Origin: an uncultured Lachnospiraceae bacterium
GTDB taxonomy: Bacteria > Bacillota > Clostridia > Lachnospirales > Lachnospiraceae
DNA: 10,949 bases
Direction: 5' to 3'
NCBI GenBank assembly: GCA_902783395.1
Contig: CACZRA010000255.1
Span: 1-10,949, forward strand
Shown: positions 1 to 7,283 of the stretch, one piece after another
Numbering within the stretch: the first letter of the stretch is position 1
How the letters are laid out: each line of letters starts with the position of its first letter
The notes under the pieces: model-generated
Told to the model about the DNA's origin: nothing
Databases searched by the model: none
Seen by the model: the letters and a program-made list of their open reading frames with translations, nothing else
Translations under genes and position numbers: made by a program

Positions 1-377
1 ATGACACGGAAACCTGCACGCCGGTCTATACGACTTATTATGAAGACTATGAAGAGTTTTACCGGAATGCTGTAAATGACGTAGAGAACGCAAAGAAAAC
101 AAGGGAATACGGACTGGATATCATGGCTCATCCTAACTGGTTCGACGCATCCTATATATCCTGGCTGTCCTATGATTCGCTGAACGTTGAGCTGCCGGAC
201 GGCTTCCTGCACTTCCCCCCTGTCATCAACTGGGGAAAATACCGGGAGGAAAACGGGAGACTTATGATGCCGGTGAGCGTCCGGTTGAACCATGCCATAG
301 CGGATGGATTTCTCGTAGCAAATGTCTACAGGCTGTTGGAAAAAGAAATGGGAGCATTTTGCGGAAACCCCAAATAG
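1..377 (+). CDS. Chloramphenicol acetyltransferase-like protein, 3' end only
   Basis: The reading frame is open from the left edge (first full codon at base 3) to a TAG stop, giving the last 124 residues of a protein whose family is usually about 210-220 residues. The C-terminal active-site motif NHAIADG matches the chloramphenicol acetyltransferase signature HHxxxDG. The catalytic second His (codon 291-293) and the Asp-Gly are kept, while the first His is Asn. The upstream stretch around WFDASYISW and the VINWGKY segment also fit type A CAT trimers, which transfer acetyl from acetyl-CoA to a hydroxyl of chloramphenicol in the cytoplasm. Many chromosomal CAT-like proteins have not been shown to confer resistance, so the substrate is open. 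The ATG at 123 is internal to the domain and is not the start. It lies 70 bases upstream of the XRE regulator, in the same direction. Confidence 0.85.
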   Translation, partial: DTETCTPVYTTYYEDYEEFYRNAVNDVENAKKTREYGLDIMAHPNWFDASYISWLSYDSLNVELPDGFLHFPPVINWGKYREENGRLMMPVSVRLNHAIADGFLVANVYRLLEKEMGAFCGNPK

Positions 378-395
378 TGACTCTACCCTCCGTAG

Positions 396-425
396 GTAAC
401 ATATTCTTTGCCGTTGGATTACAAT
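396..425 (+). promoter_or_regulatory. Possible promoter of the XRE-SOR-like regulator gene
   Basis: GTAACA (396-401) and TACAAT (420-425) are separated by 18 bases and resemble a weak -35 and a good -10 of a sigma-A promoter. A small inverted repeat, CTAC at 383-386 and GTAG at 392-395, lies just upstream and could be an operator. The predicted transcript start would fall only a few bases before the GGAGGTG ribosome binding site (434-440), a very short leader, so this is tentative. Confidence 0.25.
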
Positions 426-447
426 CTGTTTATGGAGGTGAGAAAAA

Positions 448-1134
448 ATGAACCAATATGTTACAGGCACGGTTATACGTAACCTGCGGGAAAAGAACAA
501 GATGACACAGCTCCAGCTGGCGGAAAAGCTCGGAGTGAGCGACAAGACGGTTTCTAAATGGGAGACCGCCAAGGGATATCCGGATATTACACTGCTGGAG
601 CCCATAGCGGAGGCGTTCAGGATATCGGTTACGGAGCTGATATCGGGCAATACCATTCATAATGAAAATGTATCTGCAAATATGCTGCGGTCGAAGTTTT
701 ATGTCTGTCCGGTCTGCGGAAACGTGATACACGGTATGGGAGAGTCGGAGATCCATTGTCACGGCATATTACTTTCTCCATTAGAGGCGGAGCCTATGGA
801 TGAGAGGCACATGATCTTCATTGAGCGTGTTGAGGATGAGTATTATGTGCGTATCGATCACAGCATGACCAAGGAGCATTACATTTCGTTTGCGGCGGCT
901 GTATCTTCCGGTGACATGCAGATGGTGAAATTCTATCCGGAGGGAAATGCGGAGGCACGGTTTAAGATAAGCGGCGTCAAAAGGATCTTCTTTTATTGTA
1001 ACCGTGACGGGCTTTATTCGATCGTTCCCGTAAAGGGCATTGATGATAAGGAAAGCGGATACGACGATTCACAGGAACGCAGGGAACTGGAAAAGGCGGC
1101 TGATATGCTGTTTGGTGGACCGGACAGGAGGTAA
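448..1134 (+). CDS. XRE-family regulator fused to a desulfoferrodoxin/superoxide-reductase-like domain
   Basis: 228 residues. Residues about 8-65 form an XRE/Cro-type helix-turn-helix (IRNLREKNKMTQLQLAEKLG, then SDKTVSKWE) expected to bind DNA. Residues 83-192 resemble desulfoferrodoxin. A small metal site is suggested by C87, C90, C104 and H105, where the family normally has CxxC plus CC. A superoxide-reductase-like core follows with E119-x-H121, H138, H144 (the HxMTxEHYI pattern) and C184 in YCN. The spacings H138-H144 (6) and C184-D187 (3) match the family's iron ligands, but position 187 is Asp (GAC) where the fifth ligand His is expected. The start is supported by GGAGGTG at 434-440. The architecture suggests a regulator sensing oxygen species or iron rather than a working reductase; that role is inference. 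The last codons carry an AGGAGGT that would serve the decayed gene downstream. Confidence 0.85.
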   Translation: MNQYVTGTVIRNLREKNKMTQLQLAEKLGVSDKTVSKWETAKGYPDITLLEPIAEAFRISVTELISGNTIHNENVSANMLRSKFYVCPVCGNVIHGMGESEIHCHGILLSPLEAEPMDERHMIFIERVEDEYYVRIDHSMTKEHYISFAAAVSSGDMQMVKFYPEGNAEARFKISGVKRIFFYCNRDGLYSIVPVKGIDDKESGYDDSQERRELEKAADMLFGGPDRR

Positions 1135-1145
1135 GATCGATCGCT

Positions 1146-1216
1146 ATGGATAATACTACGGCTAAAGTGAGCTGCTTCGCGAGGGCGTAGAGTATGTGAC
1201 AGCCGTGAGAAAATAA
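1146..1216 (+). pseudogene. Remnant of a class I SAM-dependent methyltransferase (LCM/PPM-like), internally deleted
   Basis: An ATG at 1146, preceded at 13 bases by AGGAGGT (1126-1132), opens a 14-residue frame, MDNTTAKVSCFARA, which ends at TAG (1188-1190). From memory this matches the N-terminus of clostridial SAM-dependent methyltransferases of the leucine carboxyl methyltransferase type (TAKVSxFARAYH). In another frame, 1184-1216 reads GVEYVTAVRK then TAA, which resembles the C-terminus of the same family (GVxYxLAVKK). The simplest reading is a large internal deletion that joined the first 14 or so codons to the last 10, with the join in GGCGTA (1184-1189), which can be read both as part of ARAY and as Gly-Val. 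Family assignment rests on short matches. The alternative is chance similarity in a spacer. Confidence 0.5.
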
Positions 1217-1250
1217 TAGATTCATCTTAATAAAAAAATGGAGGTCAAAT

Positions 1251-1622
1251 ATGAAGAAATGGTACGACGAAGAGTATGAGTTTACTGTTGAGGTTACAGG
1301 TTTTCTTCATGGGGACCATACCGAGAGGTATTGCCGCAACGGAGAAGAGATCGGTGATAAATATACCTGTACTTACGGTTGTCCTGTGAATAAGGATGGG
1401 TATGGTATCTGCTCAAAAACTATGATGATGCTTTATCCGCTGATGGAAGCGGTCCGCAGCGGCGGGGATCTTGAAAACGTCGGCGGTGACGGCAGGTATA
1501 CAAAAACCGTGGTGTGTCCTGACGGTTGCGTGGTATTTAAGCTCACCGCAAAGCCTTTGGGGAATGAGAATTTCCATAAGGGCGGGTTCTGGGATTATCC
1601 GGACGAAACGTTCAGAGGGTGA
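1251..1622 (+). CDS. TIGR04076-type small cysteine-rich protein
   Basis: 123 residues, started by GGAGGT (1240-1245) ahead of ATG. The middle and end match the TIGR04076 pattern as I know it: a Gly-rich lead, then GYGICSKTMMMLYPLMEAVRSGGD, an acidic-Asn stretch, and VVCPDGCVVFKL. Six Cys are present (C28, C40, C44, C54, C89, C93), which suggests metal binding or redox chemistry, but no function is established for the family. No signal peptide or membrane segment is visible. The stop TGA (1620-1622) is separated by a single base from the ATG of the giant hybrid kinase, so the two are very probably cotranscribed and translationally coupled. The kinase ribosome binding site lies inside this gene's last codons. 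Family assignment is fairly secure; a role alongside the kinase is inference. Confidence 0.75.
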   Translation: MKKWYDEEYEFTVEVTGFLHGDHTERYCRNGEEIGDKYTCTYGCPVNKDGYGICSKTMMMLYPLMEAVRSGGDLENVGGDGRYTKTVVCPDGCVVFKLTAKPLGNENFHKGGFWDYPDETFRG

Positions 1623-1623
1623 G

Positions 1624-4600
1624 ATGTATTACATACTGCTTTATATCCAATGCATCATAATAGTGCTGCTTGCTGTGGAATGCTGGGCGGTATTCAGGAA
1701 CTGGAAGGGGGCTTTACACTCTTACCTTTTCCTTGCGTGTATTTCTATGCTCGTAAACAGCACAGGCTATCTGTTTGAGCTGACATCGAAGACGGAGGAT
1801 GTATATTTTACAGCACTGAGGATAGCTTATCTGGGAAAAGTGTGGATCGCTTTTTCCCTCTTTTTATTTGTCATTGAGCTTGTCAGGATCAGACTGCCCC
1901 AGACTCTCCGGACCGGACTGGCGGCGTTCAACGTCATCACTTATATCATTGTTGCGACAACAAGGATCACTCATCTTTACTATAAAAATACGCAGTTTTA
2001 TATAAAATGCAGATTTCCGGTCTTTATTCATGAGAACGGCGTCTGGCATCACATATGGGACTTCATGATGGTGATCTATATATTGGCAGGCCTTTCGGTT
2101 CTGGTCATCAGGTGGTGTAAAGAAAAGGAGAGAGCAGCCAGGGAAAGCCTGTTTATCGTGACCTGCGCAATTCTTTTTGAGGGTGTTTCCACTCTGGCGC
2201 AGATATTTAAATGGATCCCCGTGTCCGAGGTATATGACGTGACGATGATCGGGTTTTATTTCGGGTCGGCCCTGATGTTTATAGCGATATTTAAGTTCAA
2301 ACTTCTGGATGTCGAAACCCTGACCAGGGAATATGTGATAGATGAACTTTCCGAGGGGATAATCGCCGTAAATGAAAGAGGGATTGTGACCTTCAGGAAT
2401 GTTCCCGCGATGTCGCTTTTTCCGGATCTTATTATTGATCCCACGGGAGTAGTAAGCACGCTGAAAGAGGCAGCCGAGACAGGCGAACCGCTGAGGATAG
2501 GAGACCGGATCTTTTCGCCTGAGACCAATAAACTCTACCGCAACGGCGTGGAGATCGGGACGATATATGTGGTCACGGACGATACTGAGCATTTCCGCTA
2601 CATGGAGGAGCTTGAAAAACAGAAGGAGATAGCGGACAGCGCGAACGCGGCGAAGAGCAGATTCCTGGCCAGCATGTCGCATGAAATAAGGACTCCCATA
2701 AATGCGGTGCTGGGCATGGACGAGATCATACTCCGGGAGACCACGGAGAATTCGATCCGTTCCTATGCATCGGATATCATGTCGGCAGGCAGGACGCTTC
2801 TTTCCCTGATAAATGACATACTGGATCTTTCAAAGGTGGAAGAAGGGAAGATGGAGATAATACCGGTTCAGTATGAGGTATCTTCACTTATAAATGATCT
2901 TTGTAATATGATCCGGGAGCGCGCCGTAAGAAAGGGCTTAAAGTTTGAGCTCGAAGCGGATGAGGATATCCCGCATCTTCTGAACGGTGACGAGGTGCGG
3001 ATCAGGCAGTGCGTCCTCAATATACTGACCAATGCCGTAAAGTACACGGAAGAAGGATCCGTAAAGCTTCGGGTTTCCTTTGAAAAGAAGGATAATGAAA
3101 ATATCATGCTTGTCTTTACTGTAGAGGATACGGGCATAGGCATGAAGGAAGAGGAGCTGGAGATACTCTTTTCTCCTTATAAGAGGTTTGAGGATGAGAG
3201 GAACCACGCCATAGAAGGCACGGGCCTGGGCATGAGTATCACAAAGCAGCTCCTTGATCTTATGGGAAGCGAGCTTGTAGTCGAGAGCGAATACGGAAAA
3301 GGGTCAAGGCTTTCATTTTCCGTAGAGCAGGAGGTCATAAGCTGGACAGGGATCGGCGGCCTTACGCAAAGGATAACGCAGACAAAGCAGAATATCCCGG
3401 CATACCGCGAACTATTTCAGGCACCTGACGCAAGGATACTTGTAGTGGACGATACCGAGATGAACCTTACGGTGATGCAGAGCCTCTTAAAGAAGACGAA
3501 GATACGCATAGACACAGCCCTGTCGGGAAAGGATGCGCTGACTCTTTCAGAAGGCAATAAATATGACGTGATCTTTATCGACCATATGATGCCAGGGATG
3601 GACGGCATTGAGACTCTTTCGCATCTAAGAGAGAGCGGGAAAAATCAGGAAACGCCTGCCATTGCGCTTACGGCCAATGCCGTGTCCGGCGCAAGGAAGA
3701 TATATCTTGACGCGGGCTTTACGGATTATATTTCAAAACCCGTGGAGGGCGATAAGCTGGAAAAGCTTCTGTATGTGCTGCTTCCTGATGAGAAAATACA
3801 GAAACCTGCCGAGACCACGGCTCCTTCCGGCAGTTTAATGTCAGGAAAATCCATGATCCTCGCCATAGATGACGATGAGGCTGTATGCACCCTGATAAAA
3901 AATATAATGGAGCCGGATTACGAAGTAAAGGAATGCTTTCTCGGAAGCGAAGCATTAAGCATGGCAAAAAAATACAGTCCGGATCTTATATTACTTGACA
4001 TACACCTGCCGGACGGGAATGGCTTTGAGGTGATGCGTTCTCTTAAGGATGAAAGACAGACTGCGGATATTCCCGTGCTTTTGCTCACGGGGGACAATGA
4101 CAGCGTGACGGAGGAGAACGGCTTCAGGAGCGGAGCGTCCGATTATATCAGGAAACCTTTTGCGCCCGATGTGTTAAAGCAGAGGGTGAAGCGGATCATA
4201 GACCTGCATCATTATCAGCTGTCAATAGAAAAAGAGGTTGAACGCCAGGCAGGAAGAAGCCGCAGGCTTACAAGGGAAATGATGCTCGCGTTGTCCAAAA
4301 CCGTGGATACCAAGGATCATTACACTGACGGTCATTCCAGGAGGGTAGCCGCTATGAGCGCGGAGCTTGCAAGGAGGCTTGGAAAGAGCGCCGAAGAGCA
4401 GATCATGATCTACGAGATCGGTCTCCTGCACGATATAGGAAAGATCGGAATACATGAGGATATCATACATAAAAACAGCAGGCTTTCCGATGATGAATAC
4501 CAGGAGATAAAGGAGCACACCGTAAAGGGATACGAGATCCTGAAAGAGATAGCTGATATGCCAAGACTCAGGGAGGGCGCTAGATGGCATCATGAGCATT

Positions 4601-5535
4601 TTGACGGAACGGGTTACCCCGACGGGCTTAAGGGAGAGGATATCCCTGAGACTGCAAGGATAGTCTGCGTCGCTGACTGCTACGATGCCATGACGAGCAC
4701 TCGCAGTTATTCCGTGCCGAGAAAGCAGGAGGATGTACGTGCTGAGATAGAGCGCTGCAAGGGTACGATGTTCGATCCGCAGGTCGCGGACGTCATGCTG
4801 AATATGATAGATGAAGACACGGAATACCGCATGAACGAAAAGGCAAAAAGTCCGGATGTATGGAAGGAATATGACAGGCTCTGGGGCAGTCTGGGATTAG
4901 GAGAGATCCCGGAAGATGATATCGTGACAGAGCCGGGGCAGACGGCATCCCTTCCGGAGTGGCTTAAGGATGTGCCGGAACTCGATATCTTGAAAGGCGT
5001 AAAAAACTGTGGGACGGAGGAAGGATATCTGTCTGTTCTTACGGTTTTCCATCAGACGGCTAAAGCCAAGGCGGATGAGATACAGGAGCTTTATGATAAA
5101 AAAGACATACCGGATTATACGATAAAGGTTCATGCGCTTAAGAGCTCGGCACGCATCATAGGCGCTGATAAACTGTCAAAGCTGGCAGAAGAGCTTGAAA
5201 CAGCAGGAAAGGAAGAGGATACGGATTATATCGCAGGGAATACAGAAAGGCTGCTTGATATGTACAGGGAGCTGGACGGATATCTGTCGAAGCTTTCATC
5301 TGTGGATGATGATCTGCCGGAGATAGATCCCGGGGCTATGAAGGAGGCTTACAGTACGATCCTGGAGATCGCACAGTCCATGGATTATGGCCTTATGGAG
5401 GATCTTCTGAAGGAGCTCATGGGATATCGTCTTGCACCGGCTGATGATGAGATCATCGGAAAGGTGGAAAAAAGCTTAACAAGGCTTGACTGGGATGGGA
5501 TCATCAGGCTGGCTGAGGATGCGCTTAAAAATTGA
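1624..5535 (+). CDS. 7TM hybrid histidine kinase with two receivers, HD-GYP phosphodiesterase and HPt
   Basis: 1303 residues from ATG 1624, chosen because AGAGGGTGAG precedes it and the 7TM segment starts there. The longer frame back to 1471 overlaps the upstream gene and adds no domain. Order: seven membrane helices (about 2-24, 32-54, 60-87, 96-117, 144-165, 173-195, 204-226), HisKA_7TM-like; a PAS-like stretch (236-325); HisKA with H353 in MSHEIRTP; HATPase with N470, DTGIGM (502-507) and GTGLGM (532-537); REC1 (D609/D610, phosphoacceptor D653, K705); REC2 (D749-D751, D792, K844); HD-GYP (880-1065) with H904, H936-D937, H965, HHEHFDGTGYP (989-999) and D1018; HPt (about 1112-1222) with H1170 in HALKSSA; and an uncharacterised helical tail of about 78 residues. 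All catalytic motifs look intact. Expected to sit in the membrane, autophosphorylate and control cyclic di-GMP hydrolysis. It resembles RpfC plus RpfG in one chain. The signal sensed is unknown. Confidence 0.92.
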   Translation: MYYILLYIQCIIIVLLAVECWAVFRNWKGALHSYLFLACISMLVNSTGYLFELTSKTEDVYFTALRIAYLGKVWIAFSLFLFVIELVRIRLPQTLRTGLAAFNVITYIIVATTRITHLYYKNTQFYIKCRFPVFIHENGVWHHIWDFMMVIYILAGLSVLVIRWCKEKERAARESLFIVTCAILFEGVSTLAQIFKWIPVSEVYDVTMIGFYFGSALMFIAIFKFKLLDVETLTREYVIDELSEGIIAVNERGIVTFRNVPAMSLFPDLIIDPTGVVSTLKEAAETGEPLRIGDRIFSPETNKLYRNGVEIGTIYVVTDDTEHFRYMEELEKQKEIADSANAAKSRFLASMSHEIRTPINAVLGMDEIILRETTENSIRSYASDIMSAGRTLLSLINDILDLSKVEEGKMEIIPVQYEVSSLINDLCNMIRERAVRKGLKFELEADEDIPHLLNGDEVRIRQCVLNILTNAVKYTEEGSVKLRVSFEKKDNENIMLVFTVEDTGIGMKEEELEILFSPYKRFEDERNHAIEGTGLGMSITKQLLDLMGSELVVESEYGKGSRLSFSVEQEVISWTGIGGLTQRITQTKQNIPAYRELFQAPDARILVVDDTEMNLTVMQSLLKKTKIRIDTALSGKDALTLSEGNKYDVIFIDHMMPGMDGIETLSHLRESGKNQETPAIALTANAVSGARKIYLDAGFTDYISKPVEGDKLEKLLYVLLPDEKIQKPAETTAPSGSLMSGKSMILAIDDDEAVCTLIKNIMEPDYEVKECFLGSEALSMAKKYSPDLILLDIHLPDGNGFEVMRSLKDERQTADIPVLLLTGDNDSVTEENGFRSGASDYIRKPFAPDVLKQRVKRIIDLHHYQLSIEKEVERQAGRSRRLTREMMLALSKTVDTKDHYTDGHSRRVAAMSAELARRLGKSAEEQIMIYEIGLLHDIGKIGIHEDIIHKNSRLSDDEYQEIKEHTVKGYEILKEIADMPRLREGARWHHEHFDGTGYPDGLKGEDIPETARIVCVADCYDAMTSTRSYSVPRKQEDVRAEIERCKGTMFDPQVADVMLNMIDEDTEYRMNEKAKSPDVWKEYDRLWGSLGLGEIPEDDIVTEPGQTASLPEWLKDVPELDILKGVKNCGTEEGYLSVLTVFHQTAKAKADEIQELYDKKDIPDYTIKVHALKSSARIIGADKLSKLAEELETAGKEEDTDYIAGNTERLLDMYRELDGYLSKLSSVDDDLPEIDPGAMKEAYSTILEIAQSMDYGLMEDLLKELMGYRLAPADDEIIGKVEKSLTRLDWDGIIRLAEDALKN

Positions 5536-5584
5536 TTTTCGGCAGGATATTGTCAGCGCCGGAAATGATCGGAGGACAGACATA

Positions 5585-6352
5585 ATGGATAATAAAGGAG
5601 CAAACGGAAAGGTCGCGATAATAAGCGTGACTGACAGTTTTCTGGCAAAAAGCCTTATCACGAAGCTTGAAGGGAATGGGATCAGGTCAGTATTTGCCCA
5701 TGCCGGGATAAAAGAGATGGAGGAATGCATAGGGGATGAAACGCAGCTTGTCATCTTCTTTATGAGTGAGGATATTGAATCAATGCCTGAGACCATTGTG
5801 TATTTAAAAGATATCGTCCTCGATAAGGATATGGGACTCATGCTTATAGGGGAGAGCGGGGAATATGAATTCCTGAAAAAGACCGTCCCCGAGCAGTCTG
5901 TCACCGAATGGTTCAGGAGACCTTTGGATATCGATTCCCTTATCAGAAAAGCGGAAGCGTATCTTGAAGAAAATACAGGAGAGAAGCGCAAAAAGACTGT
6001 ACTGATAGTGGATGACGATATCACTTATATGCGCACGGTATATGAATGGCTGAAGGGCAGCTACCATGTTGGCATGGCATCGAACGGGGTTCAGGCGATA
6101 AGCTATCTTGCAAAGAACAAGGCGGACCTTGTGCTCCTCGACTACGAGATGCCTGTGGCGGACGGCCCGCAGGTGCTTTCGATGCTGAAGAATGATCCCG
6201 AGACGGGGCAGATACCCGTTATGTTCCTTACGGGACACGGCGACAGGGACAGCGTCCTGTCCGTGGTGGATCTAAGCCCGGTGGATTATCTTTTGAAGAC
6301 GATCGACAGGGAGACGCTGCTTAAAAAGCTGGGGGATTTCTTTTCGAAATAA
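5585..6352 (+). CDS. Two-domain receiver protein (degenerate REC plus REC), no output domain
   Basis: 255 residues from ATG 5585, preceded by GGAGG (5571-5575) at 9 bases. An earlier in-frame ATG at 5486 lies inside the kinase gene and is unlikely to be used. Residues about 8-128 have the alternating strand-helix pattern of a receiver but lack the acidic pair (VAIISVTDSF) and a clear phosphoacceptor, so this is probably a pseudo-receiver. Residues 137-255 are a receiver with D143-D145, phosphoacceptor D186 in LLDYEMP, and K238. The usual Lys-Pro is Lys-Thr here. There is no DNA-binding or enzymatic output. It starts 49 bases after the hybrid kinase, so it is likely in the same operon and is a good candidate to take phosphate from the kinase HPt (H1170) or act as a phosphate sink. 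That pairing is inference. Confidence 0.88.
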   Translation: MDNKGANGKVAIISVTDSFLAKSLITKLEGNGIRSVFAHAGIKEMEECIGDETQLVIFFMSEDIESMPETIVYLKDIVLDKDMGLMLIGESGEYEFLKKTVPEQSVTEWFRRPLDIDSLIRKAEAYLEENTGEKRKKTVLIVDDDITYMRTVYEWLKGSYHVGMASNGVQAISYLAKNKADLVLLDYEMPVADGPQVLSMLKNDPETGQIPVMFLTGHGDRDSVLSVVDLSPVDYLLKTIDRETLLKKLGDFFSK

Positions 6353-6360
6353 AAAAGAGG

Positions 6361-6466
6361 ATGGATAATGGCATCAATTGTGAAACCTGTGAAAACAGCA
6401 TTAGCTTTGATGCCGGATGCTGACATGGAGCTTCCATATGATAAAAGAAATAGAAGATCTGAATGA
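6361..6466 (+). other. Two overlapping short reading frames, doubtful
   Basis: The 85-base gap before the RNA methyltransferase holds two short frames. ATG 6361 to TGA 6423 encodes 20 residues, MDNGINCETCENSISFDAGC, with a CxxC and a third Cys, but its ribosome binding site would touch the ATG. ATG 6368 to TGA 6466 encodes 32 residues. It has a better placed AGAGG (6356-6360, 7 bases) and overlaps the start of the methyltransferase gene. I recognise neither. Either could be a leader peptide coupling translation, a decayed gene, or chance. No terminator is visible here. Confidence 0.2.
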
Positions 6467-7259
6467 ACCGGAACTGGATATATATGCACGCTTAAATGAA
6501 GCGCAGCTCCTCAGGTATTATGAACCCGAGCCTGGCATATTCATTGCGGAAAGCCCGGGAGTCATAATGCAGGCGATAGAAGCGGGATACGAACTTATCT
6601 CGCTTCTTGTCGAAAAGGAACGGATAGAAAAAGAAACACCGCAGATACTTGGGTCCTTAAGCAGGCCGGTTCCGGTTTACGTTGCGGATCGTGAGGTTTT
6701 GAAGAAGCTTACCGGATATGCCCTTGTAAGAGGGCTTTGGGGAGCATTCAGAAGAAAACCTGTTCAGGATTTTAATGAATTCTGCAATGAAAAAAAACGT
6801 ATAGCGGTACTCTATGACATAGTCAATCCTACGAACGTAGGTGCCATTATCAGATCTGCCGCTGCGCTGGGAATGGATGGCGTGATAGCTACAAGGGATA
6901 CTGTTAACCCGCTTTACAGAAGGTCGGCCAGAGTCAGTATGGGAACCGTATTCATGATACCATGGACAGTTGCGGGGAAAGAAGAAAGCACCGGATGCAA
7001 TCTTATAGACAGGCTTGGCGCTATGGGATTCGTTACTGCGGCCATGGCTCTGAGTGATAATGCAAAAAGCATAAAGGACACAGACCTGAAAGCTGCGGAC
7101 AGACTCGCTGTAATACTCGGCAGCGAGGGTTACGGTCTCCCCGGGGATGTGATAGAAGCCTGTGATATTGCAGTTAAGATCCCGATGTATCACGGGGTGG
7201 ATTCCCTCAATGTCGCTGCCGCAAGCGCTGTGTGCTTCTGGGAGATATGCGCAGGGTAG
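6438..7259 (+). CDS. SpoU/TrmH-family RNA 2'-O-ribose methyltransferase
   Basis: 273 residues from ATG 6438, chosen over the in-frame ATG at 6417 because GGAG (6427-6430) lies 7 bases before it. The C-terminal two thirds carry the three SpoU/TrmH motifs of the knotted SPOUT fold: motif 1 NPTNVGAIIR (130-139) with Asn and Arg, motif 2 VILGSEGYGL (about 225-234), and motif 3 IPMYHGVDSLNVAAA (248-262), which forms the SAM pocket. The N-terminal 110 or so residues resemble the substrate-binding extension of family members. These enzymes use S-adenosylmethionine to methylate a ribose 2'-OH in rRNA or tRNA; the target base cannot be read from the sequence. The gene is codirectional with the receiver gene but unrelated in role. 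It ends 24 bases from the end of the convergent radical SAM gene. Confidence 0.9.
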   Translation: MIKEIEDLNEPELDIYARLNEAQLLRYYEPEPGIFIAESPGVIMQAIEAGYELISLLVEKERIEKETPQILGSLSRPVPVYVADREVLKKLTGYALVRGLWGAFRRKPVQDFNEFCNEKKRIAVLYDIVNPTNVGAIIRSAAALGMDGVIATRDTVNPLYRRSARVSMGTVFMIPWTVAGKEESTGCNLIDRLGAMGFVTAAMALSDNAKSIKDTDLKAADRLAVILGSEGYGLPGDVIEACDIAVKIPMYHGVDSLNVAAASAVCFWEICAG

Positions 7260-7283
7260 GGTCTTTTCAAAGACGTGGACTTC

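Noticed and set aside
1196..1222. Promoter for the TIGR04076 gene from GTGACA and nearby AT-rich hexamers
   Set aside because: No -10-like hexamer is found at 16-18 bases; GTGACA is also explained as coding in the methyltransferase remnant.
1471..1623. 51-codon N-terminal extension of the hybrid kinase
   Set aside because: It overlaps the TIGR04076 gene in another frame, has no ribosome binding site, and precedes the first membrane helix; ATG 1624 has AGAGGGTGAG and starts the sensor domain.
1864..2682. Long minus-strand reading frame of 272 codons within the kinase gene
   Set aside because: It is a shadow of the well-supported plus-strand gene, with low-complexity, unrecognisable protein and no ribosome binding context.
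5486..5584. Earlier start for the double-receiver protein
   Set aside because: It lies within the end of the kinase gene and encodes no receiver sequence; ATG 5585 has GGAGG at a suitable distance.
6421..6423. TGA at the end of the Cys-rich micro-ORF read as selenocysteine
   Set aside because: Reading through gives only a few more codons before the next stop, and no suitable stem-loop was seen.
7261..7274. Small hairpin GTCTT-TTCA-AAGAC between the convergent genes
   Set aside because: The stem is only five pairs and no T-run follows on either strand, so it is not supported as a terminator.
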